A stretch of 64,000 bases of DNA from Lucinisca nassula (taxonomy: Eukaryota; Mollusca; Bivalvia; Lucinida; Lucinidae), in contig OY757010.1 of NCBI GenBank assembly GCA_963580285.1, positions 151,655,596-151,719,595 on the forward strand. Reading direction: 5' to 3'. The position numbers and the translations under genes were made by a program. The notes under the pieces were generated by a model. That model saw only the letters and a program-made list of their open reading frames with translations, searched no databases and was not told where the DNA came from. Below are positions 8,860-23,800 of this stretch, in pieces. Positions within the stretch are counted from its first letter, which is position 1. Each line of letters opens with the position of its first letter.

Positions 8860-11800
8860 CTGAAGAATAAGACATGGGTGTGAGGGGGGGGGGGGATAGA
8901 AAAATCCATTCTGAGGGTCACAGTCTGGCATCACGAGGCTTGCCGAGTCATGCCGGACTGTGAGCCTGAGACGGATTTTCTATCCACCCCTCACACCAGG
9001 TTTCTTTCTCTTGCATACCTTTCACTTCTGAGTTTTTAATAAAGCAGTCACTCCAGTTGCCGTCGTCCGCCATATTGTGATGGTTTGATGTTTAGTGAAG
9101 TCACATAAAGTGCTGTGACGTCAACCTTAACAGCGGTGCATATGAGGTCTTAGTCCCACTTAACACTATGTCTAGTTTATGGCCAGTAAGGTTACAAAAC
9201 CACAATTTTCCAGGACCGGCTTATATATTAGCCATTAACCTCCACAGTGCACTTTCTTTTGCCAGAAACTGACAACTGCCCTTCTTGAATCAGTGGAAGG
9301 GACAGAATGATGGTAGAAAAGATTTCATAATCAATCTCCATGAAAGAAAGTTGGCTGGGGTCGGTAACATTCTTTCGTGGAGATTGATCATGAAATCTTT
9401 TCTATGGTCATTCTCTTCCTTCCGCTGATTCAAGAAGGGCAGTTGTTTCTGGCAAAAGAATGTGCACTTACTGGTTAACTGCTTACATATAAGCCTGCCC
9501 AGGAAAGTGTGGATAGGTAAACCGACCAGCTCAAAAATGACCTAAAATAGTGTTGACTGTGCCGTTAAACTCCAACTCCAATAAAAACAGACAAAAAATG
9601 AAAGAAAGTTGCCAACAGTGCAAGACCGGTGTCAACATTGTGACCTTCCGATCCGAGACACATATCCAACTTAGCTACCAAGCTGGTCAATCCTAATAAG
9701 TATCCACAACATACATGTACATGAATATTTCTTTCATGAAAATTAATGTGGGAAATTGTTCCTAAAAGTTTGCTTTAAGTCCTTTTACCGTAATGATTCT
9801 AAGTGACAGGTAGGCCAAAACAGTGCTGACCCAGATCAGACTGCTCCTGAAGGAGCAGTCTGATCAGGGTCTACACTGTTTGGAATTCTGGTGGCACTTT
9901 TGGACTCCTTGCTGGATCTTAAAACAAATTTTCTAAAATTTTACAAGAATTACAGAAAGTCCTCAAGGTGTCCGAATTATTAGGATTTTTTTTACGGTGC
10001 ATACCTGCTGATTACTGGGTGCCAGGAGTCCTGTGAATCTAATAGTGAGCTGAAGATCTCCATGTGACAATCGCGCATTCTCCAATACCATGTTGCACAA
10101 ACTATTATACAACCACTTTAAGTAATCATCAATCACCAGAAACATTTCTTGACTGGTCATCCACTTTGGTAGTACAAGTACTCTCGGCTTCTCAATACGC
10201 TGAGGTGGATATACATTGGCCCGCTTCATCATTTCAAATACCTCATGAGCAACGTCAGTATATCTCATATCTAAACAAGCCACTAGTAAGGATCGACTGA
10301 GAAGGATTTCTATGACAAATGGACTATGGTACTCTTTCCATAACTGGAATACTTTGACAGCCACTGGTACATCACCTTGTGCCAAACACTCTTTCAACAG
10401 TCCACAAGTACACTCCTTCACAGCTATGGATGAAAAAGAAATGAACATTTGGGTGAAAGTTAAGGTTGAAGCAACAGTTGACAAAGTCAGTGTATCATAA
10501 AAATGTAGCTCAAGGTCAAATATGGATGCCTGCACTCATTACGAGAACACCCCTATACAAATACATTGTAAATTTTTCCGCCATAAAAATAGAAAAAAAA
10601 AGTGATGCTTCTTATTTCTGCTCAAAATACAGATTATTGGTACACGTTAGAACCGCCTCGATGAGGCGGTTCTAACAAGTACCCACAATCTATATTTTAG
10701 AGCAGAAATAAGAAAAATAAGGTTTACCCCTGTATATAAAAGTGGGGTTCAAAGGGTCAAAACTATATAGGCATGTTTGTGTGATGGAAGTTGCCATCCC
10801 TCGATGCAAGTCTGCACCATGTATCATTAATGAAGCTCATATAGTTCTTGAGAAATGGACCTGAACATTAGGATGAAATATAGGGTTGACACAATAGTTC
10901 ACAAAGTCAGTGAATCATGAAATGTAAGTCAAGGTCAAGTATGTATGCTTGCATTGAAGTTGCCATCACTAGATGCAAATGTTTACCAAGTATCATTAAT
11001 GAAGCTCTTATAGTTCTTGATAAATGACCTTAAACTCAGGCCTCATACGGACCAAGCTTTTCCATGCCTGAAAGGCCCGATTTTACAGCCTCAACCCTTA
11101 TCCTGCTGAACAAGACACAACTATTACCTTTGCAAACAGTGTAGATCCGGATCAGATGGCTTCTGAAGAAGCCATCTGATCAGGATCCACACTGTTTGTA
11201 ATGCAGTTTGTGAAATAAATAAATATATTATATCAAGAAATTTGATTGACTTATAGTCAGAAATGGGTGTGGGTTAATAGATAAGGGTTAAATAGTTTTT
11301 TAAACAGACTATAGGCACAAAAATCATGATCAAAAAGCCTGAAATCAAGAAAAAAATCAAGCTTTAAATGCCTGAAATCCTGCAAATGCCTGAAAAATAT
11401 GAGGCCTGTAAACTTTAGGGTGAATGCCTATGGTTGATGCAATATTTCACAAAGTGAACCATGAAGCGTTGGTCAAGATCAAATATGGACATAAATTTAT
11501 GTGGCTATATTTTGTTTGATTTTTCTATTCCCCTTAAACACTTTTGTACTAACAGAAAATAGTTCTGTATGGCGGGCCACACAAACTCATTTTGCCATAG
11601 AAAACCATGCAGTACTTAAAACAAGAAAAATTCCTATAAGCATTAAGAATTGGTTTCTCAAAAAGATTAACCAAAAGGTTGACCTGTAGGACGAGGCCCA
11701 ACACCGCGCACTCGGACATTGCTATTTTAAAGGATGGATTTTTGCACAAAAACAAGAGGGCCATGATGGCCCTGGATCGCTCACCTGATCCACAGTGTAA

Positions 11801-14800
11801 CAAGTGGGCCCTGGGGAGGGCAACTATTGGCCCCAGGGCTATAACTGCATAATCTTGAGTGGTTTAGGAGATGTCGTTTGAAGAAATTGTTTACGGACGG
11901 ATGGACGCACAGACGAAAAGTGATCACAAAAGCTCACCAGACAAGAAGATTTTCAAAGGTTTTCTTGCCTTGACTTCTATTTCTGAACAATTTTGATAGA
12001 GGTCCACTAGATGAAGCTTCACACCAAATATCAAAGACCTGGGCCTTGCAGTTTAGAGTATAAGATTTTTTTTAATTTCCCTATATAAGTCAATGTAAAA
12101 CCGAAGGGCCCTGGGACGGTGGCATTTTTGGTCCAAGGGCTAAGATTTGAACAATCTTAGTAGAGGTCCACTAGATGAAGCTACACACCAAATATCAAAG
12201 ACCTGGGCCATGCGGTTTGGGAGAAGAAGATTTTTAAAGATTTTCCCTGTACAAGACAATGTAAAATCAAAGGGCCCGCAGGTGGGGGCATTTTTCGCCG
12301 TCGACCTATAATTTGAACAATCTTGATAGACGTCCACTACATGAAGCTTCACACCAAATATCAAAGACCTGGGCCTTGCGGTTTCAGAGAAGAAGATTTT
12401 TAAAGATTTTCACTATATAAGTCTATGTAAAACTAAAGGGCCACGGGGCGGGGGCATTTTTGGCCCCAGGGCTATAATTTGAACAATCTTGGTAGAGGTT
12501 CTCTAGATGAAGCTTCATACCAAATATCAAAGACCTGGGCCTTGTGGTTACAGAGAAGAAGATTTATAAAGATTTTCCCTATATAAGCCAATGAAAAACC
12601 AAAGGGCCCCGGGGTGGGGGCACTTTTGCCCCTAGGGCTATAATTTGAACAATCTTGATAGAGGTCCACTAGATGAAGCTTCACACCAAATATCAAAGAC
12701 CTGGGCCTTGCGGTTTCAGAGAAGAAAATTTTAAAGATTTTCCCCATATAAGCCTATGTAAAACCAAAGGCCCCCGGGGCGGAGGCATTTTTGGTCCCAG
12801 CACTATAATTTGAACAATCTTGGTAGAGGTCCACTAGATGAAGCTTCGTATCAAATATCAAAGACCTGGGCCATGTGGTTTCAGAGAAGAAGATTTTTTC
12901 AGTTTTCAGTAAAAACAAACTATTTTTAGCGCCTTTGACCTAGATGTGCAACGGACTGGAACCATTTGAACAACTTTGGAAGGGGACCACCTAAGGATCA
13001 TTCCTGTGAAGTTTGGTCAAAATCCGATCAGTGGTTTAGGAGGAGATGTTGTTTGAAGAAAAAGTTTACGCAGGGACGCACGCACTCACGACAGACAAAA
13101 AGTGATCCCAAAAGCTCACCTCGTCACTAAAGCCACACAAACCCAAATTGTAAGAATGGAGGGAGAGAAACCGGACTTCTATATTGCACCTTGCTTAAAG
13201 CAAAACAACGAAAAGTAATGCAAAGACTTACATGTTATCATACTGCCTTCCTGTTGGTGGGGCTCTGCAATGAAGTGAAATAATACTAATTAATCATAGA
13301 TAAATAGTCAGTCAAGGTACTTGCAGTTCATTTATTCTTAACCCATATATGCCCAGGGGCCTTTTCTGGTACATTGGCAAACAGTGCAGACCCAGATCAG
13401 TGGCGTCCGATTTGGGTCTACACTGTCTGCTTAAAGAACATTCATTTTTGTAAAATTTGCCACAAACAAAAACAAACTTGACACCCCTATAATTGGAAAT
13501 GGACCACTCCAAACTTATCAGGTGGAAGTTTCCGTTGTCATATATAGGTTAACCCTTGTCCTGCTGAGCCCGATATGCCATATCTTTCAAACAATGTAGA
13601 TCCAGATCAGATGGCTTCTGAAGAAGCCATCTGATCAGGATCTACATTGTTTGTCATTCAGATTGTGAATTTGTTGCAATAATTTGCATCAAGTAATCTG
13701 ATTGGTTGATAATCAGTAGTGGGTGTGGCATATTTGAATAATCAGCAGGACAAGGGTTAAAAAAGATTGGATTTCAGTCCTTTCACTCCAACAACAGAAG
13801 AAGATCAAAGGAACTTATTTAAGCATTTTAAAGTTTGGAGTTCAATGGCCCAGTCAACACCATTTAAGTCAAGTCAATCAAATTACCTAGCCACAATTTT
13901 TCATGGCAGGCTTACACAAAAGAGGTTAACCAGTATAGTGCTCAGTTGATAACAACCCTTCTTGACATATGTGGAGAGAATATTCATGAACAATCTCTGT
14001 GAAGGCACATTGCCAACCCAGCAGGTATCAAACCAGTGAACACCAGGGGCCAGTTGTTCAAAACTAATGACGTCGTTAGTTAACGTATCGTTAAAACTTT
14101 GATCATTTATTATGGTAAATATACTAATATTTTTGCTGAAAAAATGTGAGCAGCTTTTGCAGATGCAAAAGCTGCTCACATTTTTTTCAGCAAAAATACC
14201 AAAATTTTAGATATTGAACTTGCTAGAACACTTAACAATATGACCACAAACGAGCTCGTTAAGCTAACGATGCTTTGAACAACTGGACCCAGATCACCAA
14301 TAAGATGCACATCCTTAGAAAGCTGAAGCCATTTTCAAGGCGCTGTTTGTTTATGTTTGATTTTAGATTTAACGTCCCCATTAACACTGTATAGGTCATT
14401 TTGGAGACGTTGCTTCCAATTTTGTGGGACTTTTACCAGACACGGAGATGAAATTACATCTCAAGCCCTGTCGCCCAATGAAACCAATAGGGTTTATAAG
14501 CATAGATGGTCCGACTCGCACTGCTTTGCCTGGGCAGGCTTAGATCCTCTAAGCGGTTTACCAGTACTCTCAAGGTGCTGTAGGCATAGGTGGCCTTACC
14601 TATATATGTGTAGGTATACTGTGGCCTTACATTTATTTATTTATTCCAAATATCAGACATCATACATATGTATATATAAGACATATATGACTTGGATTGG
14701 GTGTAGATTTGTTTTGTTTGTTTGATTTGATGTTTAACGTCCCCGTCAACACTTTATAGGTCATTTTGGAGACGTTGCTTCCAATTTGTGGGACTTTTAC

Positions 14801-17800
14801 CCTACATTGAGATGAAATGACATCTCAAGCCCTGTCGCCCAATGAAACCAATAGGGTTTATAAGCATGGACTTCTACCCAACACTGAGATGAAATGACAT
14901 CTCAAGCCCTGTCGCCCAATGGAACCAATAGGGTTTATAAGCATGGACTGTCCGACTCACACCGCTTGCCTGGGCAGGCTTAGATCCTCTAAGCTGTTTA
15001 CCAGTACCCGTGTGCGGGTTGGTTTCAGCTCTGGGTGGAAGCATCATGCAATCCATCTATTTCTTCAAGCCCCGATGGTCCTTATGTCAAGGAGGAAAAG
15101 AGTTCCAAGGAAAACCTACCGACTTTAGCTGTGCAATCACTAGATTAGATTAAACATATTTTATTGCAAAAAGCATAACAGGATTTGACACAAGTTATGA
15201 CAACATTAGATTACAATACAATGAATAGTTTCAATGGTACAACAGTTTATGCAGAAAGTGGCTTTTCCATCTACACTGCTACATGTTTGTTTGATTTGAG
15301 GTTTAACATCCCCATCAACACTGTAAAGGTCATTTTGGAGACATTGCTTCCAATTTTGTGGGACTTTTACCTGACAATGAGATGAAATGACATCTCAAGC
15401 CCTGTCGCCCAATGAAACCGAAAGGGTTTATAAGCATGGACGGGCCGACTCGTACCACTTTGCCGGGGCAGGCTTAGATCCTCTAAGCAGTTTACCAGTA
15501 CTCGTGTGCTGGTCGGTTTCAGCTCTGCGTGGAAGCATCATGCAGCCCATATATTTCTTCAAGCCCCAATGGGCTGGGCGCACACTGCTACATGTTGACC
15601 CAAAGAATCAAATCTGGGCTGCAGAAGTGACATGCACGAGACATACTCCTGCACAATCCAGGTTAATTTTTAACATTTCTTAAGGGAAATGGGTACACCT
15701 GACAGATTTTTCCACCATTTTTCTAAGGGAGACAATTTTTGTGACTTCATGTTTGCTTTTCTATAAACTCTGTCCGACAGAAAAATGGGTCTACTCTTAA
15801 AGGAAAGAATTTGCTCCTCAGGAGCAAATTCTTTCTTTTAAGAGTTGACCCCTATTAACCTGGGAGACAAAAATAATTTTGCAGAAGTTGCCTCCCCTGA
15901 AGGTGTATCCATTCCCCTTAAACAGAATCTTACCTCTGAATATTAAACGGAAAGCAACAGACAGAACAAATACACAATCTGGAAACTTGTATTTACTAAA
16001 CAGCTGTTGAAACAAGCCAGGAAAAAGTCGACGGATGAACACAATCTTTGAACTCTCAACAACTGATTTATGGGTCTCTGGAAAAAATACAACTTGTTAA
16101 TTTTAAATTTGCAACAAACTCATAGTCAACTGAAAAAGCACAACCCTTGATAATGGGGGGGGGGGGGGGGGGGGGGGGGTAGCCACATATTATTTTTCTT
16201 ATTTCTGCACAAAAACATATGTTGTGGATACTCATTAGAAGGGCCTCGGCACGAGACACTTCTAATGATTACGCACAACATATGTTTTCATGCAGAAATA
16301 AGAAAACATCTGACAGTTCTTTTCGAATGAAAAAAGCCAATTATCTGGAGCTATAAATACACATGTTGAAAATCTCCTATGAGCCTCTAAGTACTAGCAC
16401 TGGATAACCTACATGTCTTGTAAATCAGGGGTCTTAAGTTCAATCAAGGGCTCTCTTGCCTATAAGACTGTGAAGCAAGGTTAATCTCCAAATGACCTAG
16501 CTATTGGATTGATGTACAAACACACAACATACATGCATGCACACACACAAACAGCTACACCACAACCTCTTTATAACACTATTAATGGGGTCCAAAGCAG
16601 AAACCGTGTTAGTTAAACAACTGTGTTATATCCAAACAAAATGTATAGATTATATAGAAAAATGACCATTTATGGTCATTTTTCTATATAATCTATACAT
16701 TTTTGGGATCCATCTTGAAACCGTGCTATATCCAAAACCGTGTTATGATGAACCGTGTTATAACGGGGTTGTGGTGTATAGTGTAGGTTGATCTGTCTTC
16801 TACTGTAGAACGGAAGTATACAGCATACATATTCTAGGCATCTTTTACAGCTTCCTATTGTTGATATATATACATGTTTTGACCATGACATATTGTGTGA
16901 TCAGCGAAGGCTCAGATCAACCCACAGATCTATGTAGTCTGATAGAATCTATGCTTGATCACGAGCCTTCTACAGCCTCCAGGGCTATTCATGACACAAG
17001 TAGTTACGTCATACTGTGTGGATGAGCAGGCTGATCAGTGTCAGTTCTCATCACGTGTCTCACCATAAAAATCCTAAAAATTCGGACACGTTGAGGACTT
17101 GCTGCAATTCTCCTAAAATATTAACAAGTTTGTTTCATGATCCAGCAAGATGTCGAAAAAGTGGAAACGAAATGGCAAATGGTGCAGATCCTGAATCAGA
17201 CAACTCCTTCAGAAACAGTCTGATCTGGGTCGGCACTGTTTGCTTCGACCTATCTGTCCCAATACTTAGGATTATTACGGTATTGTAGGTTTTGACATAT
17301 GTAGGCTCTTTTAATCGTGGGCCCTGACACAGAAGAACTGATAGCTCTTGTATGGTATTGGATAATACCCACTATATTCAACTTAATTTGGCCCCCGCCC
17401 ATCGGGGCTTGAAGAAATGAGCTGCATGATGCTTCCATGCAAAGCTGAAACCGACCACACACGAGTACTGGTAAACCGCTTAGAGGATCTAAGACTGCCC
17501 AGGCAAAGCGGTGTGAGTTGGACCGTCCATGCTTATAAACCCTATTGGTTTCATTAAGCGACAGGGCTTGAGATGTCATTTCATCTCAATGTCGGGTAAA
17601 AGTCCCACAAAACTGGAAGCAACGTCTCCAAAATGACCTTTACAGTGTCGACGGGGACATTAAACCTCAAATCAAACAAAATCAAACAAATAATTGGGTT
17701 TTTGAAGAGATGACTGGATATCTCATTTTGATTACCAACTTTATTTGAACTGACTGGGCTGAAAACATTTGTACTAATTATTTAAGCTTACTTTTAACAT

Positions 17801-20800
17801 TATAGAGGCTTAAAATATAAAGCATCTCCACAATGTTTCTATTCAATGTGGAGCACTGTGATGCAGTGGTAAAGCATCGGATTTGAGAATGAGAGGTAGC
17901 CAGTTCGATCCCCGCAAGGGTCAAATGTTGTTTCCTTGAGCAAGGGACTTTATCCACATTGCTTAGTATTGGTTCCTTTCCAGGGAAAGAGGGACACATG
18001 GAAGATTAGTACTAGTACTAAATGTGTTACCCTCTATAAATAAGGTTGATTATTATTATTATTATTATTATTATTGTTTGTGCTTAATAATAGTTCTCCA
18101 CACTCCTTGTGCATTTGTAAAAAGGCAAGCTACTCCTATGGAAAAACTAGAGCTGTCAGAGGATCTGACTATAGCCCCGCTTCAGCGCTGTCAGAGAAGA
18201 AAGTTATTTAAGCTGCAGAGAAAAGAGTTATGAACAAGAAATAACTGTTGAAAATTTTACATTATCTGGAAAAACTCTAAGAGTTGTGAGCCCTTGTCCC
18301 TCATTTCAATGAGCATGATACATTACCAGAATGTCCATGTTTATACTAAATTTCATCTTCCATTTTTCAATGTTCAAAGGGTAATAACTCCTAAAGTAGG
18401 CAAATCAGAGTCAGGGTTCCTGCGCTCTGCACATTGTCTCATGGTGCTTTACACTTGTGTGAAGTGTCATGAAAATATCTCAAATGGTTTGTGAGTTATG
18501 GAGCCGACACAGTCAAAATTGCCTTTTTAAATGTTCAAAGGGCAATAACTCCTAAAGTAGGCAAACCAGAGTTATGGTTCATGCACTCTGCACATCATCT
18601 CAAGGTGCTTTTCATTTATTTGAAGTTTCATGAAAATATCAGAAACGGTTATGGAGCGGACATAGTTAAAATTGCCATTTTTTAATATTCAAAAGCCTAT
18701 AACTGAAAAAGTAGACAATCCAGAGTTTGGGTTCCTGCGCTCTGCACACGTAATATGGTGCTTTACATTTGTGTGAAGTTTCATAAAATTATCTCAAACG
18801 GTTTTTGAGTTATCGAGCAAAGACGGCTAAAATTGATATTTTTCAATATTCAAAGGGAAATAACTCAAAAATTAGGCAATCCAGAGTTATGGTTCCTGCA
18901 CTCTGCACACCATCTCATGGTGTTTAATGTTTGTGTGAAGTTTCATGAAAATATGTGAATGGGTTTTAAAGTTATGGAGCGGACACGAAAATTGTTAACA
19001 GACACAGACAGACACACAGACAGACACACACACAGAAAATACGAAAACAGAGTTATGGTTCTTGCGCTCTGCACATTGTCTCATGGTGCTAAAATTTGTG
19101 TGAAGTTTCATGAAATTATCTCGAACGGTTTTCGAGTTATGAAGCGGACACTGTTAAAATTGCCATTTTTCAATGTTCAAAGGGCAATAACTCCAAAAAT
19201 AAGCAATGCAGAGTTATGGTTCCTGCGCTCTGCACATCGTCTCATAGTGCTTAACATTTGTGTGAAGTTTCCTAAAAATATCTCAAACGGTTTTTGAGTT
19301 ATGAAGCGGACACAATTAAAATTGCCATTTTTCAATGTTCAAAGGGCAATAACTCCAAAAGTAGGCAATCCACAGTTATAATTCCTTCGCTCTGCACATT
19401 GTCTTATGGTGTTTAACATTTGTGTGAAGTTTCATGAAAATATGTTAAGCAGATACAAAGTTATGGAGCCAACACAAATTAACGGAATCACGGAATTACG
19501 GAATTACGGAAAATGTTCAAAGGGCAATAACTCCAAAAGTAGGCAATCCACAGTTATAATTCCTTCGCTCTGCACATTGTCTTATGGTGTTTAACATTTG
19601 TGTGAAGTTTCATGAAAATATGTTAAGCAGATACAAAGTTATGGAGCCAACACAAATTAACGGAATCACGGAATGACAGAAGGACATGGCAAATCCAATA
19701 TAGCCCCACTTTTTCAAAGCGGGGCTATAAAAAACCCTACAGCAGTTTTTATACGGAACAGAAAGTTTCCAATCTGTAAGACTTAAATGCAAGTATGTCA
19801 GTATGATTTGGGTAAACTGGATTTTTATTTGGGTTTAGTTACCCTAAAGCTTATTTTTAATACAGTATTCTTTCAGTTTAACCCATTCTGTACATGAACC
19901 GCCCAAAACAGGTACCGTGGCAAACAGTGCAGGCCCAGATCAGACGCTGCAGAACACAGTCTGATCAGGGCCTCCACAGTTTGCTAAAAGTTCAGTCACT
20001 TTCCAAATAAATTTTGATGAAAACACAACCGGACACCCCTGAATTTTGAATTGGGCTCCTGCTATATATAAGGAGGAAGATTCCATTTGGTACAAAAAGG
20101 GTTAATTGGGTATTTACACAAATACTCTGATTATCTGTTCCTCTGCTGACAAAATCATACCTTTCAAAATTTGTAAAGCTGAATCAGGCTGAATACACTG
20201 CAAACAGATCTCCATAGCAACCATGGCAACCTTACGATTAGCTCCACAGTACTTCAGGTACTCTACATTGTAGTTAACCATGTGACTTAAGATCTGGTAC
20301 CCTGCCTGCCACTGTTGTTTCTCAGCACACAGTGCAAGAAGACTGTTGCCAATGGCAGCCAGTCCTTTCATGTCAAGCCTTGTGGTCTCGTTATCTGTTG
20401 ATTCTGAAAGAGAAATGGAAATATAACATTATGGCTAAATTTTCTGAGAATTCATCATGCATTAAGGGGAATGGATACGCCATCAGGGGTGGCAACTCCT
20501 TCAAAAGTATTTTTGTCTCCCTTGTCGATAGGGGTCAGCTCTTAAAAGGAAAGAATTTGCTCCAGAGGTGCAAATTCTTTCCTTTAAGAGTAGACCCCTT
20601 TTTCAATGGGACAGAGTTTACAGAAAAGCGAACAACAGGGGGAACAACCTACGTCAGAGCAGTGACGTCATAACCATACCTAGGTTTGCCGGCGTTGGCT
20701 ACACAAAAGGCATTTGCCACAACAAGTAGGCGCAGTCGGTGCATTAGGTCATAAAAGAATCAAACGTACTGAAATCTGTCTCAGAAATGTGACCTTTTCT

Positions 20801-23800
20801 TTAAATAATTCAACACAAGCTGATTTGGCAATGATGTTGGAACTACTATTGTTTACAGCGCCGATTCAAATCTTGTGGCGAAGCTACCGAAGCCTTTTCA
20901 ATGTTTCAAGGTGGAATTATCTCACTGATGGGTTGCAAATATTGTTCGTTACCAGCTGAAGTATGTTTTCTGAAGACTCGGAATGTACATATCTAGTTTG
21001 AAGCATTTTATATCCCTATTTACACCAATATGGCCGCTTCTGAAATGGGTACGACATCTCTGCTATGACGTAGGTTGTTCCCCCTGAACAATAAGTCCCG
21101 AAAGTTGGCTTGCTTTGTTAAATGGCAGAAAATGTCGCCAGGTGTATCCATTCCCCTTAAGCTAGCAAAATTTAACACAGTCCAAATGAAATTACTACGG
21201 ATGGACAGACTGACAGAGGGACGGATGGACGAACCCATTACTATAGTCCCCTTCAACAAACGTCGGGGGATAAATAATTATATTCTTTCGGACTCATTGA
21301 ACCCATTTTAGAATTTGGAAAATTAATTGAGATCTCAAATTCAAGCTACAGGGCACTAGAGAAAGCGACCAGTGGGTCACGTATACCCCTGGCCAGTGCC
21401 ACCCTCTGATATATCTTTCGAGCATGTATGTAATATGAATGAAGTCAAGAAGCTATAAGAATCTATAAATGTGCTTGTAAAAGCTAAACCAAACATAAAA
21501 TTTCTAAATGGACCAAGGGAGTGAGGGATCAAAGTTAATGGCGCAGCAGGATGGGGTATGCATCAATGAAATCTTTGGACTGGTATGCAACATTGATGCA
21601 AGTATCAATTGAATTTTTCTTAGAGTTTAGAACATACAGGCATCTATAAACTTTGTCATAAAACTTTAACCAAATGTAAAATTTCTAAGTCTGTGACCTT
21701 GAGGTCAAGGTCACCATGGGTGGGGGGCAGGGACATGCATCACCAAATCGTTTATCAAACATGATGAGAATCTAACATGTGGTTACAGAGATATCAGCAA
21801 TGAAAAAGGTTTAACACAAAACTTTGACGTACAAGTAGATGAACAGACAGACGGACAGACAGCCCACCCAGGGGCTTAGATATTCCATATGAAAGGTAAT
21901 GGTATAGAGATATACTTTACCAAACATGAAGAGAATCTAACATGTGGTTACAGAGATATCACCAATGAAAAAGGTTTAACACAAAACTTTGACGTAAAAC
22001 ATGATGAGAATCTAACATGTGGTTACAGAGATATCAGCAATGAAAAAGGTTTAACACAAAACTTTGACGTAAATGTATATGAACAGACAGACGGACAGAC
22101 AACCCACCCAGGGGCTTAGATATTCCATATGAAAGGTAATGCTATAGAGATATACTTTACCAAACATGAAGAGAATCACAGAGATATCAGCAATGAAAAA
22201 GGTTTTACGGGCCTCCGTGGCCTAGTGAATAAGAGCGCTGACTCTTAGTCATTAGGTCTCTCACCGCCGTAGGTTCGAGCCTCGCTCGGGCCACGTGTGA
22301 GACGACAAGTTCTGCAACGGAAGGTCAGGTGGTTTTTCTCCGGGTACTCCGGTTTTCGCCCACCTCTGATTAACGATCGGCTCGATATGAGTGAAATAAT
22401 CTTGAAAGGGCCGTAAAACCCAAACCAAAAAAAAAAAAAAAAATGAAAAAGGTTTAACACAAAACTTTGACGTAAAATGAACAGACAGACATCAAGACAG
22501 CCCACCCAGGGGCTTAACCCAGAGGCTTAGATATTCCATATGAAAGGTAATGCTATAGAGATATCCTTTACCAAACATGAAGCAAATCTAACATGTGGTT
22601 ACAGAGATATGAGCTGTCAAAAAGGTTTAACACAAAACTTTGACGTAAAGGTTGACCACCGGTGGGACAGATACGAACAAAGTACGAACTAACTAACGAA
22701 CAGACGAACTAACCAACGAACGGACGGAATGACAAAAACTATATACCCCCTGACATACTTCGTATGCCGGGGGTATAATAAGGAGTGTTGCAAACTACCT
22801 TGAAAATTGAGTCAAGGCCACAAAAATCTAATCAAGTCTAGGTTGCTATGATAAATGTACCAAGTCTGACCACAGTTCACAACTAAATTTAGCAGAGGAG
22901 GTGCAGAAAATGAATTTTAGCCTAAACTGCCCTGTTTTTGACAGCCTAAGTTCCTTTAAAATGTGGTCAAGGTCACCCAAACCTAACCAAGTCTTTGGTA
23001 ATTTCCAACAATACATTGTATCAAGTTTGACAATAACTCATATATTTGTTCATGGGGCTGGGAGCAGACAAATTTGGTAGTTTTTTCTTTCTTTCCTTAG
23101 GGGTGGGGAGGGGGGGTGGAGGGAGGATATGGGGACAATGACCTTGAAAATGAGGTCATTGTCACCAAAATCCAATCATGTCTTGAAAATGAGGTCAAAG
23201 CCATCAAAAATCTTATTCCCATCCTAGTGATGGTTGAAACCCAGCATTGGTTCAGGAGATATAGGGCTTCAAACAGCCAACGTTAATGCCAACACTGATG
23301 CAAACAGGATTTTCACCAAAAACAGAATGTCCCCACACCCTTCAGTAGGGGTCAAAACTTGCACAGAATATGACAAGTACATGTGTATATGCATTTCCCT
23401 TTAACATTTTAGTACACAGTAATGTTACCTGTTTCATATCTTTTGAAGGTACAAGCTAGAAAATCGGCAAATACTTCATCCACATCCTCATTCGTCTTAA
23501 GTATCTCCATTATCTTCGTGATGTACATGTCTGGTATTGGGCAACGGATGGTACTTCGTTCCACATATAATTCTCCCAAATAGTCCCAGTTCTTAGAGTA
23601 TTGTAATCCCTGTAAATAACACCTAAGCACTAACCTAGCCAGGAAGGAATGCCAAGCCAACATTGGGCCAACATCGATACAACGTTGCCCAGTTGTACTG
23701 ATTTTGGTTTGACTTTGGCCTGTACTTTTGTTCTGGCAGGGTAAGCTTTATCAGACATTTTTAAATATTTGATCCATAGCATGACAAAACCTACCATTGA

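Noticed and set aside
15818..15933. Extension of the TOPAZ1-like exon past its donor
   Set aside because: The extra codons fall in MITE D; the donor AGAG|GTAAGA at 15934 keeps phase with the next exon.
17778..17999. Minus-strand frame with LAGIELATSHSQ
   Set aside because: It is reverse translation of the tRNA-derived SINE head, not a gene.
22245..22505. Minus-strand frame with LISSRSLIRGGRKPEYPEK
   Set aside because: It is the reverse translation of SINE T1; the same peptide appears from the fragment at 42478-42565.
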